Assembly (NCBI GenBank): GCA_044226045.1
Contig: JBGAHR010000009.1
Location: 51,811-115,810 of the forward strand
Source: Endoryza sp044226045
GTDB taxonomy: Bacteria > Bacteroidota > Bacteroidia > Chitinophagales > Chitinophagaceae
Length of the DNA: 64,000 bases
Direction: 5' to 3'
Below, piece after piece: positions 50,807-58,114 of this stretch (the stretch's first letter is position 1; each line of letters starts with the position of its first letter). The notes beneath the pieces were generated by a model. The model was not told the DNA's origin. It saw only the letters and a program-made list of their open reading frames with translations, and ran no database searches. The translations under genes were made by a program, and so were the position numbers.

Positions 50807-52675
50807 ATGAAGTATATTTTTCGAAAGCTGGCAGTTCTTGGAGCTGCCAGCTTCTTTTCCCTGTTAACCTGGGCCCAGGGCACAGACAAGCCATTTTCTA
50901 TAAAAGATCATTATATCAAGAAAGAGGTTTATATCCCCATGAGGGATGGTATTCGACTTTATACCGCGATCTACCTACCGACGGACAGTTCGACCGGGTA
51001 TCCCATTCTGATGCAACGCACGCCCTATTCCTGCGCACCATATGGTGAAAAATACAAAAACAGCCTCGGCCCGAATATGGATCTCGCTAAAGAGAAATAT
51101 ATTTTTGTTTACCAGGATGTAAGAGGGAGATATAAAAGTGAAGGCCAATTCCAGGAAGTTACTCCTGCAAAAGCTATCAAAAAGACTAATAAAGATGTGG
51201 ATGAAAGCTCAGACACCTACGATGCCATCGAATGGCTGTTGAAAAACACCCGTAACAACGGAAAGGTGGGTCTTTGGGGCATATCTTATCCCGGCTTTTT
51301 TGCCAGCGCTGCTCTGCCAGGAGCACATCCGGCGATCAAAGCTGTTTCGCCACAGGCTCCTGTTACAGATGAATTCATTGGTGATGATTGCAATCACAAC
51401 GGCGCCTTTTTCCTGCTTGATAATTTTGGCTTCTACAATTACTTCGAGGGCGAGAGATCAGCGGATAGCACCAATTATAAACCCATATTCTCTTTTTCCA
51501 CCAATGATGCCTACTCCTATTTTTTACAGGTAGGAACATTGAAAAAATCCAATGGGCCCCATTATTACGATAACAAGGGAATGATCTATTCACAAGTGCT
51601 GGAGAACGATACTTATAACCAGTTCTGGCAATCGAGAAATATCAGAACACATTTGAAAAACATCAAACCCGCTGTACTGGTAGTGGGTGGATGGTTTGAT
51701 GCCGAAGATATGTTTGGCGCCCTGCAAACTTATGCTACCATTGAAAAAAACAGTCGAAACGTAAACCATCTGGTAATGGGTCCCTGGACACATGGCGCCT
51801 GGGCCGCCAGCAAATGGACTGCGTATGCCAGCCATGAATTTGGCGCCAATCTGAATGACTATTACCATCAGCAACTGGAAACTCCATTCTTCAATTATTA
51901 CCTGAAAGGCAAGGGTTCCTTCGATGCGGCGGAAGTAACCGCATTTGAAACAGGCAGTAACCAGTGGAAGAAATTCCCGGTATGGCCCCCCGCGTCTGCA
52001 CAAAACACTTCGTTTTATTTTGGCCCGGATAAAACACTGAAAACAGTGAAAAACACCATCGCTGGCTCATTTACTTCTTATACAAGCGATCCGGCGAATC
52101 CTGTTCCTTATACAGAAAAAGTAATGGGCGGAAGAAACAATGAGTACCTGGGAGAAGATCAGCGCTTTGCTTCAAAGCGCCCCGATGTGATAACCTTTGT
52201 GACTGAACCGCTCACCGAAGATATCCGCATTGCCGGTCCGATACAGGCCCGCCTGTTTGTTTCCATGACTGGTACCGATGCCGATTTTGTAGTAAAGCTG
52301 ATTGACGTTTTACCCGAGGATACTCCGAACCCTTCGCCCAATCCCAAAAACTACCAGCTGGCCGGCATGCAAAGACTGGTGAGAGCAGAAGTCTTCCGGG
52401 GTAAATTCAGAAACAGTTATACCAATCCCTCTGCATTTGTCCCCAATAAAATTGAACAGGTTTCATTCAATTTGAATGATGCCGTTCATGTTTTTCAAAA
52501 GGGACATCGCATTATGGTGCAGGTACAAAGCAGTTGGTTTCCGCTTGTCGACAGAAACCCGCAAAAATTCATGAGAATTCCGTTGGCGGAAGAATCGGAT
52601 TTTCAGACTTCCACTATAAAAATTTATCACGACCCATCATATCCCAGTCAGATCGTTCTGCCAGTGCTGAAATAA
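50807..52675 (+). CDS. CocE/NonD family hydrolase (peptidase S15-type), copy 2
   Basis: 622 residues, signal peptide 1-24 (ends WAQG). Same plan as the preceding gene: VYQDVRGRYKSEGQFQ, LWGISYPGFFASAAL (nucleophile Ser about 167), VVGGWFDAEDMFGALQTYA and a C-terminal jelly-roll ending VLPVLK like copy 1. It starts 31 nt after copy 1, so both are one transcript. The copies differ most in the lid region (about 200-290), so their substrates probably differ. Clear tandem duplication. Confidence 0.92.
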   Translation: MKYIFRKLAVLGAASFFSLLTWAQGTDKPFSIKDHYIKKEVYIPMRDGIRLYTAIYLPTDSSTGYPILMQRTPYSCAPYGEKYKNSLGPNMDLAKEKYIFVYQDVRGRYKSEGQFQEVTPAKAIKKTNKDVDESSDTYDAIEWLLKNTRNNGKVGLWGISYPGFFASAALPGAHPAIKAVSPQAPVTDEFIGDDCNHNGAFFLLDNFGFYNYFEGERSADSTNYKPIFSFSTNDAYSYFLQVGTLKKSNGPHYYDNKGMIYSQVLENDTYNQFWQSRNIRTHLKNIKPAVLVVGGWFDAEDMFGALQTYATIEKNSRNVNHLVMGPWTHGAWAASKWTAYASHEFGANLNDYYHQQLETPFFNYYLKGKGSFDAAEVTAFETGSNQWKKFPVWPPASAQNTSFYFGPDKTLKTVKNTIAGSFTSYTSDPANPVPYTEKVMGGRNNEYLGEDQRFASKRPDVITFVTEPLTEDIRIAGPIQARLFVSMTGTDADFVVKLIDVLPEDTPNPSPNPKNYQLAGMQRLVRAEVFRGKFRNSYTNPSAFVPNKIEQVSFNLNDAVHVFQKGHRIMVQVQSSWFPLVDRNPQKFMRIPLAEESDFQTSTIKIYHDPSYPSQIVLPVLK

Positions 52676-52772
52676 ACCGTGCCAGGTATCGGATGGCGTT
52701 CATCAATTAATCCAACAAAGACATCTGAAGGAAACCCTATACAGAATCTTTCTGCCAAAAATCAAATTCGTT

Positions 52773-54194
52773 ATGAGATCATTACTATTGTTCTTTTTGT
52801 TGTTAGTAACCGTTGTCAGCTTTGGCCAGCATAAATATGTGGCGCCAACAGACCCGGAAGTGCTGAAAAAGCTGGATCAGTGGAAAGACCTCAAGTTTGG
52901 TTTATTCATGCATTGGGGCACATACAGCCAATGGGGTATCGTAGAAAGTTGGAGCTTATGTCCGGAAGATGAAGGATGGACAGTGAGAAGAGGCCCTTAT
53001 GCCCAAAACTATTTTGACTATAAGAAAGCCTATGAAAACCTCCAAACCACTTTCAATCCGGTAAAATTCGACCCGCATAAATGGGCACTGGCAGCCAAAG
53101 AAGCCGGCATGAAATACGTGGTATTTACCACCAAGCATCACGATGGATTTTGCATGTTCGATACCCGCCAGACCGACTACCGGATCACGGACGCCAAAAC
53201 ACCTTTTTCGTCTAATAGTAAACGTAATGTTGCTCTCGAAATATTCAATAGTTTCAGAAGCGAAGGATTTATGACCGGCGCTTATTTCAGCAAACCCGAC
53301 TGGCACAATGAAAATTACTGGTGGCCTTATTTTCCCCCAAAAGACAGAAACGTCAATTATGATCCTAAAAAGCATCCCGATCGCTGGAAGGCGTTCAAAG
53401 ACTTCACCTACAATCAAATTGAAGAACTAATGACCGGCTATGGCAAGATGGATATTCTTTGGCTGGATGGAGGTTGGGTGAGACCACTGTCTACTGTGGA
53501 CACCGCTGTAGAATGGCAACGGGGAATAAAAGACGATCAGGACATTGATATGAAAAAGATAGCCGGCATGGCGCGCTCCCATCAACCCGGTTTGATAGTA
53601 GTGGATCGTACTGTTACCGGAGAATTTGAAAACTACACCACACCCGAACAGGAAGTCCCGGCTACGCCCTTGCATTATCCCTGGGAGACTTGTATGACAA
53701 TGGGAAATTCCTGGAGCTATGTACCAAATGATCAGTATAAGTCTGCCCGGCAACTGGTTCAATTACTGGTAAAGATTGTATCAAGAGGTGGAAACTTTCT
53801 GCTGAATATTGGTCCTGGTCCGGATGGTGATTTCGATCCTGTGGCTTATGAACGTTTGAAAGCCATTGGAAGCTGGATGAAAGTGAATGGTGATGGCATC
53901 TATGCTTCGCAACCGATTGCGCCCTACTCTTCCGGTAATGTATATTTTACACAAAACAGGAAGACCGGTCGGATTCACGCCTTTTACCTGGCAGGAGAAA
54001 ATGAAAATACTTTACCCAATACGGTAATAATTAGAGATTTTTCAATTGCAAAAGGAGCAAAAGTTTCTATCTTCGGGACTTCGTCGAATTTGAAGTGGGT
54101 GATGAGCGGAAAGGATCTGCAGATTACGGTTCCGCCCAAGTTGCAGCAAACTCTTCCAGGATCTTATGCCTGGTGTTTCACGATAGATCAATAA
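52773..54194 (+). CDS. alpha-L-fucosidase, GH29
   Basis: 473 residues with signal peptide (1-18, ends FGQ). The barrel carries LKFGLFMHWGTYSQWGIVESW, KYVVFTTKHHDGFCMFDTRQTDY (substrate His pair), GKMDILWLDGGW (nucleophile Asp) and the conserved VSRGGNFLLNIGPGPDG. A C-terminal beta domain occupies about 375-473. It frees L-fucose from glycans in the periplasm by retention. No fucose isomerase or kinase gene is near. Next to NagB by 10 nt, so probably one transcript with it. Confidence 0.95.
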   Translation: MRSLLLFFLLLVTVVSFGQHKYVAPTDPEVLKKLDQWKDLKFGLFMHWGTYSQWGIVESWSLCPEDEGWTVRRGPYAQNYFDYKKAYENLQTTFNPVKFDPHKWALAAKEAGMKYVVFTTKHHDGFCMFDTRQTDYRITDAKTPFSSNSKRNVALEIFNSFRSEGFMTGAYFSKPDWHNENYWWPYFPPKDRNVNYDPKKHPDRWKAFKDFTYNQIEELMTGYGKMDILWLDGGWVRPLSTVDTAVEWQRGIKDDQDIDMKKIAGMARSHQPGLIVVDRTVTGEFENYTTPEQEVPATPLHYPWETCMTMGNSWSYVPNDQYKSARQLVQLLVKIVSRGGNFLLNIGPGPDGDFDPVAYERLKAIGSWMKVNGDGIYASQPIAPYSSGNVYFTQNRKTGRIHAFYLAGENENTLPNTVIIRDFSIAKGAKVSIFGTSSNLKWVMSGKDLQITVPPKLQQTLPGSYAWCFTIDQ

Positions 54195-54204
54195 AGTTCC
54201 CATT

Positions 54205-56133
54205 ATGTCGAAACCAACCTTTAACATTGACCTGACCGATTCATTTGAACGCATCCCTGTAAAAATTTATCCGACACTTAAAGAAGGTTCCCGCTTTATC
54301 GCGCAGGAAATTGCCCGTCTTATCAGAGACAAGCAGTCAAGAAACGAGAAATGTGTTCTTGGGCTGGCAACCGGTTCTTCTCCCAAAACCCTGTATGCCG
54401 AACTCATTCGTCTGCATCGGGAGGAAGGCCTCAGTTTCAGGAATGTGGTCACGTTCAACCTCGACGAATACTACCCGATCGATAAAGATGCTTTTCAAAG
54501 CTACAATCGCTTCATGAAAGTGCAGTTGTTTGATCATGTTGACATTGATCCATCAAATATTCATATACCCAATGGTGAAACCGCCAAAGAAGACGTGAAA
54601 GCCTCCTGCCAGGCTTATGAGAAAATGATCGAAGAAGCGGGCGGCATAGACCTCCAGGTGCTCGGTATTGGAAACAATGGTCATATCGGATTTAATGAAC
54701 CGGGCTCGAGTATACATTCTCGTACCAGGTTGGTTACTCTTGACAATACAACCCGCCTCGCCAACTCATATGAATTCGCAAATATTTCGCAGGTTCCCCG
54801 TCTGGCTATAACAATGGGAATACATACCATTTTGCAGGCCAAGAAAATCATTCTGATGGGTTGGGGACAAGGCAAGGCTCCTGTTATTCAGAAATCAGTG
54901 GAAGGAAATGTGACCGAACAAATTCCAGCCTCCCTCCTGCAACAGCACAACGACACCTTGTTTGTCCTGGACGAAATGGCTTCCAGTGAACTGACCCGAT
55001 TTAAATCTCCCTGGCTTACCGGTGAATGCGAATGGACACCGCAAATGATCAGGAAAGCGGTTGTTCATACAGCGCTGAAACTGGATAAACCCATTCTGAG
55101 CCTTACCAATAACGATTACCGTGATAACGGCCTCAGTGATCTGCTGGTTGAAAAAGGAGATGCTTACGAAATCAACCTGCAGGTATACTACCTGATGCGC
55201 GACAGCATCACAGGATGGCCCGGTGGTAAACCGAATGCCAGTTTGCCTAACCATCCGGAACGTAGTAAACCCTATCCCAAACGTTGCATCATATTTTCTC
55301 CGCACCCTGATGATGATATCATCTCCATGGGCGGAACTTTTCAGCGATTACACGATCAGGGACATGATGTTCATGTTGCCTACCAGACAAGCGGGAACAT
55401 CGCCGTAACTGATGAATTTGTTACCAGGTTCATGGATTTTGCCGTTGGATTCGAAGAGATGTTTAATATCAGCAACGACAAATCAAAAGAGATCCTGGAA
55501 GAAGCCAGGAAGTACCTTAAACAGAAAAAATCCAACCAGATCGACACCAAAGAGATCAGATCAGTCAAAGGGCTGATCAGACGTTGTGAAGCAAGGGCTA
55601 CCTGCCGTTATGTTGGTATTCCGGATTCCAATATTCATTTCCAGAATCTTCCCTTCTACGAAACCGGCACCATTGAGAAAAAGCCGATGGGCGAAGAAGA
55701 CGTCATCATCACGATGGAACTTCTCAGAAAAGTGAAACCACAGCAGGTATTCTGTGCCGGTGATTTTGCAGATCCTCATGGCACTCACATCGTATGTTTC
55801 AATGTAGTGCTCGAATCACTCCGCCGTATCAAAGCAGCTGGTGATGAATGGATCAACGACTGCTGGCTTTGGCTCTATAAAGGAGCCTGGCAGGAATGGG
55901 ATATCAGCGAAATCGAAATGGCCATCCCCATGAGCCCCGACCAGGTGTTGAAAAAACGTTTCGGCATCTTCATTCATCAATCTCAAAAAGACATGGTTCC
56001 ATTCCAGGGTAGCGACACACGCGAATTCTGGCAAAGAGCAGAAGAAAGAAACGCCAATACGGCCGATCTGTATGGCCGCCTGGGCCTTACTCAATATGCC
56101 GCTATGGAAGCGTTTGTCAGATGGAAATACTGA
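54205..56133 (+). CDS. nagB: glucosamine-6-phosphate deaminase fused to PIG-L deacetylase-like domain
   Basis: 642 residues, far longer than stand-alone NagB (about 260). Residues 15-285 are NagB: LGLATGSSPKTLYAEL, FNLDEYYPI (catalytic Asp), and LGIGNNGHIGFNEPG (His/Glu relay). It isomerises and deaminates glucosamine-6-P to fructose-6-P. Residues 360-640 are a LmbE/PIG-L domain: IIFSPHPDDDIISMGGTF (zinc motif, about 362-380) and GDFADPHGTHIVCF (second zinc His). The fusion is known in Bacteroidota; the second half could deacetylate GlcNAc-6-P, replacing NagA, but this is inference. Confidence 0.93.
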   Translation: MSKPTFNIDLTDSFERIPVKIYPTLKEGSRFIAQEIARLIRDKQSRNEKCVLGLATGSSPKTLYAELIRLHREEGLSFRNVVTFNLDEYYPIDKDAFQSYNRFMKVQLFDHVDIDPSNIHIPNGETAKEDVKASCQAYEKMIEEAGGIDLQVLGIGNNGHIGFNEPGSSIHSRTRLVTLDNTTRLANSYEFANISQVPRLAITMGIHTILQAKKIILMGWGQGKAPVIQKSVEGNVTEQIPASLLQQHNDTLFVLDEMASSELTRFKSPWLTGECEWTPQMIRKAVVHTALKLDKPILSLTNNDYRDNGLSDLLVEKGDAYEINLQVYYLMRDSITGWPGGKPNASLPNHPERSKPYPKRCIIFSPHPDDDIISMGGTFQRLHDQGHDVHVAYQTSGNIAVTDEFVTRFMDFAVGFEEMFNISNDKSKEILEEARKYLKQKKSNQIDTKEIRSVKGLIRRCEARATCRYVGIPDSNIHFQNLPFYETGTIEKKPMGEEDVIITMELLRKVKPQQVFCAGDFADPHGTHIVCFNVVLESLRRIKAAGDEWINDCWLWLYKGAWQEWDISEIEMAIPMSPDQVLKKRFGIFIHQSQKDMVPFQGSDTREFWQRAEERNANTADLYGRLGLTQYAAMEAFVRWKY

Positions 56134-56218
56134 AGAGCAATTTGCCAATTTGTCAATTAGTGAATGAGCCAATGGGTGATGACGGATTACGGATGACGGA
56201 TGACGGATGACGAATTCA

Positions 56219-56436
56219 AAAGTCAAAATTTAAAAGTCAAAAGTCTCACTAATATCATTCATTTGTTCACCTTTCTCTTTCTCTTTCTGTTTCCGTTTCC
56301 CTTCCGCAGACGAGTCTTATCCGATTGCATTCGGCGGATACAATCGTCTCGGCGAGCGGCAATTATTCAAGCATGCCTATTCACCTCGCTCCCTGAGCCA
56401 GAGAACGCTAAGGACGCCAGGTACCGCGAAGGCCAC
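56219..56436. repeat. direct repeat unit 1 with internal hairpin
   Basis: About 218 bp: AAAGTC heptamers, a CTTTCTCTTTCTGTTTCC pyrimidine tract, a hairpin (AGACGA 56308-56313 with TCGTCT 56344-56349, and inner TATCCG/CGGATA), an ATTCAAGCATGCCTATTC block, then a run of ACGC-AAGGACGCCAGG-ACCGCGAAGG. The following unit repeats it in the same order. Confidence 0.9.
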
Positions 56437-56676
56437 AAAGTCAAAATTTAAAAGTCAAAATTCAAAAGTCAAAAATCTCACCAGTATCATTCATTTGTTC
56501 ACCTTTCTCTTTCTGTTTCCGTTTCCGTTTCCGTTTCCCTTCCATAGACGAGTCTTATCCGATTGCCTTCGGCGGATACAATCGTCTCGGCGAGCGGCAA
56601 CTATTCAAGCATGCCTATTCTTCTCGCTCCCCGAGCCGGGGAACGCGCAGGACGCCGGGTACCGCGAAGGCCACAA
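56437..56676. repeat. direct repeat unit 2 with internal hairpin
   Basis: About 240 bp, same order of blocks as unit 1 and mostly identical. The hairpin arms are at 56546-56551 and 56582-56587, unchanged, while the loop differs by one base. The pyrimidine tract is about 20 nt longer (extra GTTTCC copies), showing slippage. Confidence 0.9.
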
Positions 56677-56963
56677 AGTCAAAATTTGAAAGTTAAAATT
56701 CAAAAAGAATTCAACTGCGAATTGCCAATACTTCAATTGGTCAATGAGCCAATGGGATGAAAGTTTGCTGTTTACTGTTTGCAGTTTGCAGTTACTCTCA
56801 CTCCCGCACTTATTTTAACTCCACTCGCCTGGGGAGAGGGGTCGGGGGTGAGGGTAACTGCAAACCGAAAACAATAAACAATCTCAGGCGAACCTCTACC
56901 TTCCGGCGGAATGATTCGCCTGAGAAACTATACACTCCTATTTTTTATTTGTCGCGTTCCAGG

Positions 56964-57239
56964 CTACCCCTCTTTCATCATCCAGTAATACACAACCGAC
57001 AACCCCACACTCAACAATAAAAAGATCATCAATTGAACAAACCGCCGAAACATGGTATTTTCTGTCCTGATCTGCCAAAGGAGGGATAAGATACTCCAGC
57101 CGAGTATTAGTCCAAAGAACAATAAATACATCCACTTCATTAAACCACCGGACCAAAACATCTTTTTACAGATGATCAACAGTACGGTTAACATCAATGG
57201 TACTGCTCCCGGCGAAAGCCATTTGAAATTTTTAATCAT
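56964..57239 (-). CDS. small membrane protein, unknown
   Basis: 91 residues from the ATG at 57239. Three membrane helices (about 10-26, 33-54, 66-86) with few polar residues. No motif. The repeat island directly follows its stop. It lies 85 nt downstream of the Cys-rich lipoprotein on the same strand. Confidence 0.6.
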   Translation of the reverse strand: MIKNFKWLSPGAVPLMLTVLLIICKKMFWSGGLMKWMYLLFFGLILGWSILSLLWQIRTENTMFRRFVQLMIFLLLSVGLSVVYYWMMKEG

Positions 57240-57323
57240 ACGTATTTGGTTTTTGAATCGATGATCGCTCTGCCAGCCTGACAATATCATTTGTCATCAC
57301 CTACCATCAACGATCTGCCTGGA

Positions 57324-57965
57324 CTACTCTTCCGGGGTATTCCGGCCCTTACACTTCTGATAGTCCATATTACAGGTGCTACTGGCTGCGATCTGATAAA
57401 TTGTAACAGCTGCATGACAGGCAATACCCAATAGAACGGTTACGTCCATGGTGGCACAATTGATATGCATTAACATCGTTTGAGACATTACCTGGGCCAA
57501 ACAGTTCAGACGAATCCGTTCACAGTTATCGTCCAAAACCAGTCTTGCATTGCTGGCAGTGTCATCAGGCAATCCCCAGGATTCCTTGATACGATTCAAT
57601 ACCACTGCATTTTTTTCATCTGCAGACATTTTTGAAAAATGAAAACGTTTGTCGAGATCGGCCACCCGGGATCGCATCCTTTCATAGTATTGTTGCATTT
57701 CTACGGGTCCGGTCATGCCAAAATATCTCCAGTATTCACGAAACTCTTCTTCCGTGATAACACCATCTTTGGCTACCGTCTGAATCCCGGCAATATCCCT
57801 TATCGATGCATAATGGTCCAGATGATCTTTTACCAGCGCCCGAAATACCGTGTCTGTTTCCAGCTTTGCCTCAGCAGGTATCGGCAGCTTTTCCATTTCA
57901 TTTCTCGTACAAGACAAAACAATTCCCAATGGCAGCATTGCCACTATCCATTTCTTCAGGATCAT
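57324..57965 (-). CDS. lipoprotein with six-cysteine C-terminal domain, unknown
   Basis: 213 residues; lipobox GIVLSC (Cys19). Residues 35-140 are helical (FRALVKDHLDHYASIRDIAGIQTVAK, EFREYWRYFGMTGPVEMQQYYERM). The last 60 residues hold six Cys (NCERIRLNC, HINCAT, IACHAA, STCN, QKCK) around a hydrophobic segment, like a disulfide-bonded or bacteriocin-precursor-type tail. I recognise no family with confidence. Own promoter not obvious; ends 85 nt before the small membrane gene. Confidence 0.65.
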   Translation of the reverse strand: MILKKWIVAMLPLGIVLSCTRNEMEKLPIPAEAKLETDTVFRALVKDHLDHYASIRDIAGIQTVAKDGVITEEEFREYWRYFGMTGPVEMQQYYERMRSRVADLDKRFHFSKMSADEKNAVVLNRIKESWGLPDDTASNARLVLDDNCERIRLNCLAQVMSQTMLMHINCATMDVTVLLGIACHAAVTIYQIAASSTCNMDYQKCKGRNTPEE

Positions 57966-58114
57966 GATTTACTAATTAGATATTATTTAATACAGATTAA
58001 CTACATCAAGCTTGATAAAGTAAAAGTACCTGAAGAGGAAAAGAAGAAAATGGGGTTAGGACGCAGCAGAAAAGTGAAATTTCTTGAAGATGAAAAGAAA
58101 AAAAACGAGAGGAA

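Larger units (their letters stand above)
56137..56880. repeat. large composite repeat island between convergent genes
   Basis: Listed in order: AATTTGCCAATTTGTCAATT heptamers (56140-56165), GATGACGGATTACGGATGACG heptamers (56176-56212), two 220-240-bp units described separately, AATTGCCAATACTTCAATTGG (56717-56758) and TTTGCTGTTTACTGTTTGCAG heptamers (56763-56795) with an inverted echo at 56860-56880. In between is a GGGGAGAGGGGTCGGGGGTGAGGG stretch (56829-56853). No credible open frame. Confidence 0.85.
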
